Assembly: GCF_030846775.1 (NCBI RefSeq)
Contig: NZ_CP132910.1
Location: forward strand, 1,956,001-2,020,000
Origin: Geothrix sp. 21YS21S-2
GTDB taxonomy: Bacteria; Acidobacteriota; Holophagae; Holophagales; Holophagaceae
Length of the DNA: 64,000 nt
Direction: 5' to 3'
Positions 29,878 through 38,411 of this stretch are shown in pieces (the stretch's first letter is position 1; every line of letters begins with the position of its first letter). The notes under the pieces are model-generated. The model saw nothing but the letters and a program-made list of their open reading frames with translations. It ran no database searches and was not told where the DNA came from. A program made the position numbers and the translations under genes.

Positions 29878-32800
29878 AGCCCCTGCGCCTGACCCTGCAG
29901 AACTTCGGCCCCTACGCCGGGGAGCCCGTGGTGGTGGATTTCACCCACCTGGACCCCCTCTTCCTCATCACCGGGGACACCGGGGCCGGCAAGACCTCGC
30001 TCTTCGACGGCATCTGCTACGCGCTGTACGGCGCCCCCCTGGGCACCCGCACCGAGGCCTCGGTGCGGTCCAAGCTCGCCGCGGACGGCGAGAGCACCTT
30101 CGCCGAGTTCGAATTCGAGGTGCGCGGGGTGCGCCACCTCGCCACCCGGTCCCCGGCGTGGTTCGAGGCGAAGAAGAAGGGCGCCGGCTTCCGGAAGCCC
30201 GAGGAGATCCACAACCTGAAGAGGTGGGGGGAGGCCGGCTGGGTGACCCTGTCCTCCCGGAAATCCGAGATCGACGCCCGGGTCGAGGCCATCCTGGGCC
30301 TCACCCAGGACGAGTTCGCCAAGATCCTCGTGCTCCCCCAGGGCGACTTCCAGCGGTTCCTGGAGATGGGCACCGGGGAGCGCGAGGCCATCCTCGAAAA
30401 GCTCTTCCCCATCAAGGAGCACCAGCGGCTCGCGGAGTACGCGCGCAGGCGGGCCGAAGAAGCCAGGAACCTCAAGACGGAGCTGGGCCTGCGCCTGGAG
30501 GAGGCCCAGGGCGGGACCCACCAGGACGCCGCCCAGGCCCAGACCATGGAGGAGGAGCTGAGCGGGGCCGCCGGCGCCGCCGACGCGGCCAGGGACCTGG
30601 CCCTGAAGCTGCGCGACGAGGCCCAGCGCGAGGCGCAGAACGCCCGGCGGGCGGAAGCCGCCTTCCAGGAGCAGGCGTCCCTCCGCGCCGGGGAGCAGGC
30701 CTACGAGGACGCCCGGGCCCACCGGGAGGGCTTGGAACGCGAACGGGAGCGGGCGCGGGGCGCCGCCTCCTGCGAGCCCGCCGTGAAGGCCCGGGAGGAC
30801 GCCGGAGCGGCCCTGGGGAAGACCGAGGAGGCGTGCCGGAAGGCCGGCGTGGATCTGGAAGCGGCCCGGCGGGAACGGGACGGCCTCCAGCCGGACCTGG
30901 ACGGCGCCCCGGAACGACGGTCCGCCCTGATGAAATTGCGCGACGAGCAGGTTCTGAGCCTCAAGCGGCTCGACGACCTGAAGGCGTTCGGCACGGTCTG
31001 GCGCGAAGGCGCCCGGGCCGCGGAGGCCTTCGCGAAGGCCACGGAGGGCCTCGAGGCGGCGGAAGCGGAGGTCTCGAAAAACCAGCGGGGGCTGGAGGCC
31101 CTCGAACCGGTGGAGCGGGACCGGGGGACCCTCCAGGAGGAATGGAACAGCCTCGCGCCCCTTCGCACCCGGCTGGACCGGCTGCAGTCCGACGCGGACG
31201 TGGTGCGCGCCTGGCCCGGCCTGGAAACGAAGCTGCGCGCGGCCGTGGAGGGCGCGGAAACGAACGCCCGCGCAGCCGCAGAGCGTCTGCGGGCGGACGT
31301 GGACCGGGTCGAAGCGGCCCGGGCGCTGCGCGAAGCCAACCTCGCCGCGGCCCTGGCCACCCGCCTCGCCCCGGGCTCCCCCTGCCCCGTTTGCGGCTCC
31401 GCCGACCACCCGCATCCGGCTTTGCCGCACCCGGATCTGGACCCGGAGGCCCTGGCCCTGGAACCGCCCCGCGTGGATGCGGCCCTGATGGCCTCGGACC
31501 AGAAGGCCCGTTCGGCGTCTGACCTGGCCGTCAGCCGTCTGAAGGAGGCCGGGCAACGCCAGGGCGAGGCCCTGGCTCGCCTGCAGGAGGCCGGCTGGCC
31601 CGAGATCGCCGCCTACGACGCCGCCCGGACCAACCTAACGACCATACAAACGGGGCTGGAGGTGCGGCTCCGGGAGAAGGCGCACCTTCTGGCGGGCCGC
31701 GAGGACCTCAGGCGCAGGCTGAGGGAAGCGGAAACCGTCCGGGACACCGCCCGGAACCAGCGCGAGGAGGCCCTGCAGGCCGACACCGCCGCCCGGGAGA
31801 AGCGCCAGGCCCTGGAGCGGAGCCTCGGCCTTGCCATCGAGGACCCGGTGAAGGCCTGGCGCGAGGCGCAAACGGCGCACGACGCCCGCGGGCTCCGCAT
31901 CGAGGAGCTGGACGGGGCCCTGGCGGACCTGGACGCCCGGCGGGAGAAGGCCGACGCCGCCCTGACCAGCCTGACCCGGCTCCTGGAAGTCCGGAAGGAG
32001 CACCTCGACCAGGCCCGGGCGGTCCTGGCCGCGGCCCAGGAGGCCATGGAGACCGCCCTGGCGGCCTCCGGTTTCGCATCGCCCGGAGAGCAGCTCCAGG
32101 CCCGGCGCGAGGCGGCGAGGCTCCTCGAGATCGACGCCGCCCTGGGCAAGGCGGCCGAGGACCGCGCGGTCCGCCTGGCCCGCCTGCAGACCCTGGATGC
32201 CGAACTGGACGGCAAGGCCCGCCCCGACCTGGAGGCCCTGGACGCCGCCCGGGAGGAAGCCGCCGGGGCCTTCACCCGGGCCGCCGCCGAGGCGCAGGCG
32301 GCAGCCGCCGCCCTCGAGGCCTTCCGCTCGCGCCGGAGCCGCGTCCAGCAGCTCCAGGACGAGCTCCAGGCCGCCACCGAGGCCTCCGCCGACCTCATCC
32401 AGCTGTCGGCGGAACTGGACGGCGCCAACCGCCGGCGCATGAAGTTCTCCTCCTGGGCCCTGGCCTGGTGGCTGCAGCGGGTGCTGGAGCACGCCTCCCG
32501 CCAGCTGGACCTGCTCTCCGGGGGCCGCTACCGGTTCCGGCTGCGCACCGAGGTGGACGACAAGCGCCGCTCCGCGGGCCTGGAGATCGACGTGCACGAC
32601 GCCTACGCCAACGGCACCCGCAGCGTGCGCACCCTGTCGGGCGGCGAGAAGTTCCTGGCCTCCCTGTCGCTGGCCCTGGGCCTGGCCGAGGTCATCCAGA
32701 GCCGCAGCGGCGGCATCGAGCTGGACGCCCTCTTCATCGACGAGGGCTTCGGCTCCCTGGACGACGAGACCCTGGAGAAGGCCATGCGGGTCCTGGACAA

Positions 32801-32930
32801 GCTCGGCCAGGGCCGGATGGTCGGCCTCATCAGCCACGTGGAGGCCATGAAGCAGGCCATCGACTGCCAGATCCGGGTGCGCAGGCAGGACGGGGGGAGC
32901 CGGGTGGAGCTGGTGCGGGTGTCCCGGTAG
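29874..32930 (+). CDS. sbcC: Exonuclease subunit SbcC (Rad50-like ATPase)
   Basis: 1018-residue SMC-like ATPase partner of SbcD. Walker A GDTGAGKT (34-41), long coiled coils (about 180-480 and 530-840), the zinc-hook Cys504-Pro-Val-Cys507 at the apex, the ABC signature LSGGEKFLASLSLALG (about 921) and Walker B LDALFIDEGFGSLDD (about 951). All functional elements are intact. Start overlaps the sbcD stop. Followed by a long perfect hairpin at 32929-32989. Confidence 0.95.
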   Translation: MKPLRLTLQNFGPYAGEPVVVDFTHLDPLFLITGDTGAGKTSLFDGICYALYGAPLGTRTEASVRSKLAADGESTFAEFEFEVRGVRHLATRSPAWFEAKKKGAGFRKPEEIHNLKRWGEAGWVTLSSRKSEIDARVEAILGLTQDEFAKILVLPQGDFQRFLEMGTGEREAILEKLFPIKEHQRLAEYARRRAEEARNLKTELGLRLEEAQGGTHQDAAQAQTMEEELSGAAGAADAARDLALKLRDEAQREAQNARRAEAAFQEQASLRAGEQAYEDARAHREGLERERERARGAASCEPAVKAREDAGAALGKTEEACRKAGVDLEAARRERDGLQPDLDGAPERRSALMKLRDEQVLSLKRLDDLKAFGTVWREGARAAEAFAKATEGLEAAEAEVSKNQRGLEALEPVERDRGTLQEEWNSLAPLRTRLDRLQSDADVVRAWPGLETKLRAAVEGAETNARAAAERLRADVDRVEAARALREANLAAALATRLAPGSPCPVCGSADHPHPALPHPDLDPEALALEPPRVDAALMASDQKARSASDLAVSRLKEAGQRQGEALARLQEAGWPEIAAYDAARTNLTTIQTGLEVRLREKAHLLAGREDLRRRLREAETVRDTARNQREEALQADTAAREKRQALERSLGLAIEDPVKAWREAQTAHDARGLRIEELDGALADLDARREKADAALTSLTRLLEVRKEHLDQARAVLAAAQEAMETALAASGFASPGEQLQARREAARLLEIDAALGKAAEDRAVRLARLQTLDAELDGKARPDLEALDAAREEAAGAFTRAAAEAQAAAAALEAFRSRRSRVQQLQDELQAATEASADLIQLSAELDGANRRRMKFSSWALAWWLQRVLEHASRQLDLLSGGRYRFRLRTEVDDKRRSAGLEIDVHDAYANGTRSVRTLSGGEKFLASLSLALGLAEVIQSRSGGIELDALFIDEGFGSLDDETLEKAMRVLDKLGQGRMVGLISHVEAMKQAIDCQIRVRRQDGGSRVELVRVSR

Positions 32931-32989
32931 ATCTGCTGTGGCGCCTGGCTTGGCCCCAGGAGGGTCGAGGCAGGCGCCACAGCAGATCT
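32929..32989. terminator. Long perfect hairpin between sbcC and the chemoreceptor gene
   Basis: Two perfect 19-base inverted arms (32929-32947 and 32971-32989) separated by 23 bases. The left arm begins in the sbcC stop codon, and the right arm ends three bases before the chemoreceptor stop codon. There is only a TT after the right arm, so termination may need Rho, but the position between convergent genes fits a bidirectional terminator. Confidence 0.7.
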
Positions 32990-32991
32990 TG

Positions 32992-34749
32992 CTACCCCTG
33001 CATGAACCGCTCGGGGTTGAACCCCATCACCAGCGCCCCCCAGTGCTTGCCCCCCACGTGGATGGGCATGGACAGGTCGTTCAGGATCTCCCCCGTGTCG
33101 CGCATATAGGTCTGGAAGAGGAAGGCCTCGAGGTTCCGGGAGCGGCGCTTCTCCGTCTCCACGTTGAAGTAGAGCCTCATGTTGCGGCTCTTCAGGAGAT
33201 CGACCTTGGGGTCGCCGGTCATGGGGTCGCTGACGCCGGAGTGGTGGACGGCGAGGTACCCGTTCACGTCCAGCGCCACGGCGTAGATGGAGCCCAGGTC
33301 CTTGCGGGCCTCGTCGAAGAGGGGCTGCAGGTCGGCGGCCACCACCTCGGTGTAGCCGGTGACGAACTTCTGGGGATCGGTGCCGGGAACGGGGCGGTAG
33401 TTCCGGTCGAAGACGTCCACGCCCTTCCCGGCCAGGGCGGCGATGCGGGCCTGCATGGCGTCCCGCCACCGGTAGGCCTTGGCGATGACCGTCTCCAGTT
33501 CGCTGTCGCCGGTGCGGAAGCTGCTCACCAGTTCCAGCAGCTTCTCCGTGGCGCGGTTCATCTCGCTGGACAGCCGGGTGGACTCCTCGAGCCGCTGGGC
33601 CCCGTCCCGGCTCAGCGCCAGGATCTCCCGGGACTGGCCGTGGATGGCCTCGCTGGTGGTGGAGATGCCCTCCACGGCGCTGGTGGCGCCGCTGAGCTGG
33701 GAGGTGTTGTCCTCGAAGTCCCCCACGAGCTTGCCGAAGTGCTCCGAGGCCCGGCCGAGGAGGGCGGAGGTGCCCTGGATGTCCTGGCTGATCTCGGCGA
33801 TGCCCAGCGACGTGCTCTCGGTGTCCTGGAGCATGTTCCCCAGGTTCCGGGTGATCTCGATGGCGGCCTCCCGGGCCCGGTCGGAGAGCTTGCGCACCTC
33901 CTCGGCCACCACGGCGAAGCCCCGCCCGGCGTTGCCGGCGTGGGCCGCCTCGATGGTGGCGTTGAGGGCCAGGAGCTTGGTCTGGTCGGAGATGCCCTCG
34001 ATGAGCTGGGCCACCCCGCTGATGCGCTCGGAGCGCTCCTTCAGCCTCGCCACCAGCTCGGAGAAGTCCGTCAGCCGGCGGTTGGTGGCGGCCATGCCCT
34101 GCTCGGCCTCCAGCAGCTCCTGGCGGGTGGACTGGGCCGAATCCAGGTTGCTCATGGTCGAGGCGGCGATGAAGGAGGTGGCCAGGGCCACCTCGCGGAC
34201 GGCCTCCTCCACCTCCTGGCTGGTGCGGGTGATGCGCTCGGAGAGCTCGCCCTGCTGCTGGGCTCCCTTGGCGGAATCGGCGGAGAGCTTGAAGGTGCGG
34301 GTTGACCCCACGGCGATGGTGAGCCCCAGGCGCTTGGACTCGTTGAGGATGTCGCGCACCTTGCCCGAGAACAGGTTGAAGGCGTCGGCCAGCTGGCGGA
34401 TCTCGTCGTGGGTGTCCAGCTTCAGGTCCCCGGAGAAATCCCCCGCCCCGATCACCGAGGAGATCTGGCGCAGCGGCACCGTCACCGAGAGGTGGAAGGT
34501 GAGGTAGGCGACGGCCCCCACCGCCAGGGCCAGGAGGGGCACCGCGACGGCCAGCGTCTGCGCCCGGGACAGCGCCTCGAGGGCCTCAGGCGGGGCGCCG
34601 GCCTTCAGGGCACCGGCCATGCGCAGCAGCTGGACGCTGAGCACCAGCATCAGCAGGAAAAAGGGAACCATGATCCCGAGGATCTTGCGCAGGAGCGAAT
34701 GGAAGAAGGTCCTCTCCAGGAATTGGTAGAGGAGCTTGAACAGGAACAT
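32992..34749 (-). CDS. Methyl-accepting chemotaxis protein with C-terminal sensor domain
   Basis: 585-residue chemoreceptor. Two membrane helices (about 24-44 and 66-88) are separated by only some 20 residues, so there is no periplasmic ligand domain. A HAMP domain (about 88-140) leads to the signalling domain, whose hairpin tip is ISDQTKLLALNATIEAAHAGNAGRGFAVVAEEVRKLSDRA. After it, about 150 residues (from about 430) form a cytoplasmic C-terminal domain with VALDVNGYLAVHHSGVSDPMTGD and FLFQTYMRDTGEILNDLSMPI, resembling the Cache-like C-terminal sensors of some proteobacterial receptors. Sensing is thus probably cytoplasmic. No CheR-tethering pentapeptide is visible. GAGGGGG precedes the ATG. 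No che genes are near. Confidence 0.9.
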   Translation of the reverse strand: MFLFKLLYQFLERTFFHSLLRKILGIMVPFFLLMLVLSVQLLRMAGALKAGAPPEALEALSRAQTLAVAVPLLALAVGAVAYLTFHLSVTVPLRQISSVIGAGDFSGDLKLDTHDEIRQLADAFNLFSGKVRDILNESKRLGLTIAVGSTRTFKLSADSAKGAQQQGELSERITRTSQEVEEAVREVALATSFIAASTMSNLDSAQSTRQELLEAEQGMAATNRRLTDFSELVARLKERSERISGVAQLIEGISDQTKLLALNATIEAAHAGNAGRGFAVVAEEVRKLSDRAREAAIEITRNLGNMLQDTESTSLGIAEISQDIQGTSALLGRASEHFGKLVGDFEDNTSQLSGATSAVEGISTTSEAIHGQSREILALSRDGAQRLEESTRLSSEMNRATEKLLELVSSFRTGDSELETVIAKAYRWRDAMQARIAALAGKGVDVFDRNYRPVPGTDPQKFVTGYTEVVAADLQPLFDEARKDLGSIYAVALDVNGYLAVHHSGVSDPMTGDPKVDLLKSRNMRLYFNVETEKRRSRNLEAFLFQTYMRDTGEILNDLSMPIHVGGKHWGALVMGFNPERFMQG

Positions 34750-34798
34750 TGCAGTCCCCCTCGGCAGAGTTGGTTATTTCACCATCCATACTGACCGA

Positions 34799-35452
34799 TC
34801 AGCGCGCTTCTGCCTCCAGATTCCTTTCGGCGGACGCATGGAGCATGCCGTGCCGGAGGATCGCGGACACTTCCTTCATGGCCGTGGCGGAATCCAGGCC
34901 GAACTGGTTCGGGATGCCGAAAAGGATCTCCACGGCGAAATACTGGAGGAACACCCGGCTCGCCAGCATGGAGGCGGTGATGGGCTGGAACCCGTCGCCC
35001 AACTCGTCCTTCAGGGAACCGTCCGGGAACCGCTTGTTCAGGAACGTCTCGAAGCGGCCCGCCATCTCCGTGTAGAACTTCCGGATGTGGTTCCCTTCGA
35101 ATTCCACCACGTCCACATAGATGAGGATCACGTGGCGCCGCCAGGTCCGGACGCTCTCCTCCGCCGCCTGGGCCAGGGCCTCCAGGTCGAAGGGGAAGGC
35201 CCCCGCCGCCAGGGCCTTGTTGAAGGGGAACTCGGGGCTCTCGATGGCCTCCCAGTATTCGCCCAGCAGGGTGGTGAACAGCGTCTCCTTGTCCGGGAAG
35301 TGGTGGTAGACGTTGCCGGTGGAAAGGCCGGCCTCGGCGGCGATCTCGCGGATGCTCGTGCCGCGGTAGCCCTGCTTCGAGAACAGCCGCAAGGCCGCCT
35401 CCAGGATGGCCACCTGGCTGCGTTCCGATTTCTCCCCTTGCGACACTCTCAA
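34799..35452 (-). CDS. TetR-family transcriptional regulator
   Basis: 217 residues. The N-terminal helix-turn-helix is typical (ILEAALRLFSKQGYRGTSIREIAAEAGLSTGNVYHHFPDKETLF, about 16-60); the C-terminal ligand domain is unassigned. The start is uncertain: TTG at 35452 or GTG six bases on. It lies between the FUSC-type protein gene (upstream, same strand) and the chemoreceptor gene, so it may repress the FUSC gene or itself; a short dyad at 35482-35495 precedes it. Confidence 0.85.
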   Translation of the reverse strand: MRVSQGEKSERSQVAILEAALRLFSKQGYRGTSIREIAAEAGLSTGNVYHHFPDKETLFTTLLGEYWEAIESPEFPFNKALAAGAFPFDLEALAQAAEESVRTWRRHVILIYVDVVEFEGNHIRKFYTEMAGRFETFLNKRFPDGSLKDELGDGFQPITASMLASRVFLQYFAVEILFGIPNQFGLDSATAMKEVSAILRHGMLHASAERNLEAEAR

Positions 35453-35481
35453 GCCCCTGCCCCCCTCGGAAATTTACCAAA

Positions 35482-35495
35482 GCCTGGAATCAGGC
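35482..35495. promoter_or_regulatory. Short dyad upstream of the TetR gene
   Basis: GCCTG-GAAT-CAGGC, a perfect 5-base-arm inverted repeat in the 66-base gap between the FUSC-type gene stop and the TetR start. It may be an autoregulatory operator or a weak 3' hairpin of the upstream gene. Confidence 0.3.
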
Positions 35496-35518
35496 ACTAT
35501 GCACTATATCTACAATTT

Positions 35519-37654
35519 CTAGAACTCGATAAGCATGGCGTTCAACTCCGTCCCCGCCAGATCCAGCTGGGACGTGACGTAGGCCGTTCGGGGGTCCGAC
35601 AGGCCGGGCAGTTCCGCCGCCTCCAGGGCTTCCCGCGGACCGGCCAGGGCCGCGGGGTCCGCCCCCTCGGCAACGGCGGCCATGGCCTCCAGGGCTTCCC
35701 CTGCCGCCCGGGCCAGGGGCTCCAGGCCGGGTATCGGCGGGCCGCCGGCCCGGAAATGCACCGCCGCCACGCTGAGCCACCGGGTGATCCGCAGGTTGTG
35801 GTTGGCCAGGGCCGCGTTGCGCTCGATGCCCTCCCGCATCACGTCCGGGTCGCCAGCCATGCGGTTCAGGGAGGAGAAGACGAGACTGTTCGCCCGCTGT
35901 GCCTTGCGCTTGGCCTTGAGCACCAGCGCGGGCGTCAGGTCCGGGTCCCCCCCCAGCCCCAGGCAGAGGCGTTCGAGGAAAAGGGCGTTGGCCCGGAGGG
36001 CGTCGGCCAGGAGGGGGGGGAAACGATCCCGCTCCCACACCGGCCAGAAGCTCAGCGCGGCCAGCATGGCCAGCAGGCAGCCTGCCATGGTGAAGGCCAG
36101 GCGCTGAAGCGTGAGGGCCAGGGTCACCGGCCCGGCCGCCTCGAACTGGAGCACGACCAGGAGCGTGATGTAGAACACGGCCACGGCGTAGTTGCGCTTC
36201 ACGTACCAGGTGAAGGCCCAGCACACCGCGGCGGTGGCCGCCAGGAGGAGCCAAAGGGGCAGGTGCAGCCAGAGCAGCGCGCTGCCCGCCAGTCCGCCCG
36301 CGATGGTGCCCACCACGCGCTGGGTGGCCCGGACCCGGGTGGCGCCGTAGTCCGGCTGGAGCACCACCATGACGCACAGCGGAATCCAGAATCCGTGGGG
36401 CAGGTGCCAGGCGCGCCAGACCCAGGTGCCGGCCATCATGATGACCGCCAGGCGGAAGGTGAACCGCACCAGGGCCGGGTCCACCTGGAGGCTGAAGTTC
36501 AGGGCCGAGGCCAGGGGGCGCAGGCTCCAGGCGCGCAGATCGAACAGCTCGAAGGAGATGGGCCCCCGCTCCCGCACGCGCTCCATGGAGGCCCGCAGGG
36601 TGGCGCGCAGGGTGGGCAGGTGCTCCTGGAGCTTGCCCAGGACGTCCGAGAGGTGGGCCCGCTCCGGGGAGTCCTGCACCTTGGCGGCCACCCGGGACTG
36701 GAGCACCCTCACCAGGCCCCCCAGCCGCCGCAGCCGCACCTCGAACCGGGCAAGATGGCCGGCCTGGTGGGACACCACGGCCAGGGCCAGGGACCGGGTC
36801 GAGTTCACGGCGGAGGCCAGGAAGGACCGGAAGGAGGCCGCCAGGGCCCCGGGGCCCGGGGGCTCCATGAGGCGTTCGATGCTGGGGTTGAGGGCCATGA
36901 GGTAGTTGGCCAGCTGGGCCGCGGCCTGGTTCAGGGCCTCCAGCTCCCGCACCAGGGGACGGCTGCTCTTGGCGTTGGCGCCCTTGAGGGCCTCCTTCGA
37001 AAGGTCCAGGGCCGCGCGCAGGTCGTTTTCGCAGGCCGCCACCCGGGCATGCCGGGCGGGAGCGTCGGCCGCCTCCACCGCGGGCAGGGCCTCGGCCAGG
37101 TTCGCCAGGGCGAGCCAGACCGCCGCCACCGTGCGCCGGAGGGGATGCTGGGCCAGGAAGGGCCAGAAGGCGGCGTGCACCACGATGCTGAAGCCGCACC
37201 CGGCCAGGGTGGCCGCCGCGGCCGCAGGGGGCGTGGCCCCCTCCCGGGAGATGAGTCCCAGGAAGAAGAGCAGGGCCGCCGTGGAGGCCACCGAGGGCCC
37301 GTACTCGCCCAGGCCGTGCCGCCAGGCCCCCGCCCCCAGGGCGATGAGCCCCGTGGCCAGCACCGCCATCAGCACGCTGCGCCCCGCCCCCACCCCCAGC
37401 CAGGCCGCGCCCGCGAACACCAGGCTGAGGCCCACCAGGAGGAAGAGGCGCAGGGAATAGGCGCCCTTCACGTCCAGCCCCCCCACGGCATGGCCGGCGA
37501 AGGAGGCCAGCACGGCCTGGGTGCCCGTGATCAGCCCCAGGGAGGCCAGGACGAGCGGCAGCATGAACGCCACCGTGGCCCGGAGGGCGCGGGTGGCGGA
37601 GGGGTCAACCAGTTCCCGGGCGGCAACGCGTCCGAGCAGTCGTGAAAGGGCCAT
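35519..37654 (-). CDS. FUSC/YccS-type inner membrane protein, putative exporter
   Basis: 711 residues with the duplicated layout of the family: an N-terminal membrane bundle (about 25-165), a cytosolic helical middle region (about 165-395), a second membrane bundle (about 400-545, including PHGFWIPLCVMVVLQPDYGATRVRATQRVVGTIAGG, the most conserved segment) and a C-terminal helical tail. Family members are linked to export of aromatic acids and similar compounds; the substrate here is unknown. The TetR gene just downstream may control it. Confidence 0.85.
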   Translation of the reverse strand: MALSRLLGRVAARELVDPSATRALRATVAFMLPLVLASLGLITGTQAVLASFAGHAVGGLDVKGAYSLRLFLLVGLSLVFAGAAWLGVGAGRSVLMAVLATGLIALGAGAWRHGLGEYGPSVASTAALLFFLGLISREGATPPAAAAATLAGCGFSIVVHAAFWPFLAQHPLRRTVAAVWLALANLAEALPAVEAADAPARHARVAACENDLRAALDLSKEALKGANAKSSRPLVRELEALNQAAAQLANYLMALNPSIERLMEPPGPGALAASFRSFLASAVNSTRSLALAVVSHQAGHLARFEVRLRRLGGLVRVLQSRVAAKVQDSPERAHLSDVLGKLQEHLPTLRATLRASMERVRERGPISFELFDLRAWSLRPLASALNFSLQVDPALVRFTFRLAVIMMAGTWVWRAWHLPHGFWIPLCVMVVLQPDYGATRVRATQRVVGTIAGGLAGSALLWLHLPLWLLLAATAAVCWAFTWYVKRNYAVAVFYITLLVVLQFEAAGPVTLALTLQRLAFTMAGCLLAMLAALSFWPVWERDRFPPLLADALRANALFLERLCLGLGGDPDLTPALVLKAKRKAQRANSLVFSSLNRMAGDPDVMREGIERNAALANHNLRITRWLSVAAVHFRAGGPPIPGLEPLARAAGEALEAMAAVAEGADPAALAGPREALEAAELPGLSDPRTAYVTSQLDLAGTELNAMLIEF

Positions 37655-37679
37655 TCCGCAATGGTATCAGAGGCTTATT

Positions 37680-38267
37680 TCAGGGCTGCCCTTCCTTCAT
37701 GATCGCGGACATGGCCTTGAACTGGGGGTGGACCTTGTCCCGGCACCACTCGAAGGCCACGGATTCGTGGTTGGTGAGCACGGCGCCCGCCGCGGCCATG
37801 CGCTCGATGGCGTGCTTCCGGTAGTCCTCCCCCCGTCCGCTCACCGCATCCCAGCAGAGGTGCACCTCCTGGCCGGAGGCCAGGAGCTCCAGGACCGTCT
37901 GGCTGACGCACACCTGGGCCTCGATGCCCGCCACGACGATCTGGCGCTTCCGGGGCTCCACGTCGGGCCTCGCGGCCTGGAGCAGCTTCTCGAAACCGGG
38001 ATCCCCGCAGCAGCCGAAGGAGGTCTTCTCCATATAGTACGTGGGCGTGGACAGGCCGTCGAATGCGGCCTGGATGCTCGCCTCGGTGGGGCCGATCCCC
38101 TGGGGATACTGCTCGGTCATCACCACCGGAACCTGGAACAGGTCCGCCAGGCGCAGGAGCCTCCGGGTGGCCTCCAGGACCATGTCCGGGCGGTGGACCA
38201 TATGGACCAGCTTGCCCTGCAGGTCGATGACGACCAGGATGCTCCGGTTTGCGTCGAGAAGGGCCAT
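37680..38267 (-). CDS. Isochorismatase-family cysteine hydrolase
   Basis: 195-residue cysteine hydrolase of the isochorismatase/nicotinamidase fold. Asp in VVIDLQ, a conserved cis-peptide region and the nucleophile in GIEAQVCVSQTVLELL are visible. Most like the YcaC-type group; the substrate is unknown. The ATG at 38267 has AGGAGG nine bases upstream and is clearly better than the longer frame starting at 38408. It is divergent from the LctP-type permease gene. Confidence 0.88.
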   Translation of the reverse strand: MALLDANRSILVVIDLQGKLVHMVHRPDMVLEATRRLLRLADLFQVPVVMTEQYPQGIGPTEASIQAAFDGLSTPTYYMEKTSFGCCGDPGFEKLLQAARPDVEPRKRQIVVAGIEAQVCVSQTVLELLASGQEVHLCWDAVSGRGEDYRKHAIERMAAAGAVLTNHESVAFEWCRDKVHPQFKAMSAIMKEGQP

Positions 38268-38375
38268 GGGTGCCTCCTGGTCGATTTTCGCACGATCCGG
38301 GAACCACCGGGGCGGGGCCGGAGGCTGGAAAAAAAAGGAGGCCGAATATAAATACACGGACCGGTCACGTCCCCT

Positions 38376-38389
38376 GATATGTTCATATC
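38376..38389. promoter_or_regulatory. Dyad upstream of the permease operon
   Basis: GATATG-TT-CATATC, a perfect 14-base inverted repeat 23 bases before the permease ATG, in an AT-rich leader that also contains a TATAAA sequence at 38347-38352. A plausible operator for the permease-to-LarA operon; no linked regulator gene is seen. Confidence 0.45.
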
Positions 38390-38411
38390 CATTCAAACCA
38401 GGAGGCAATAT

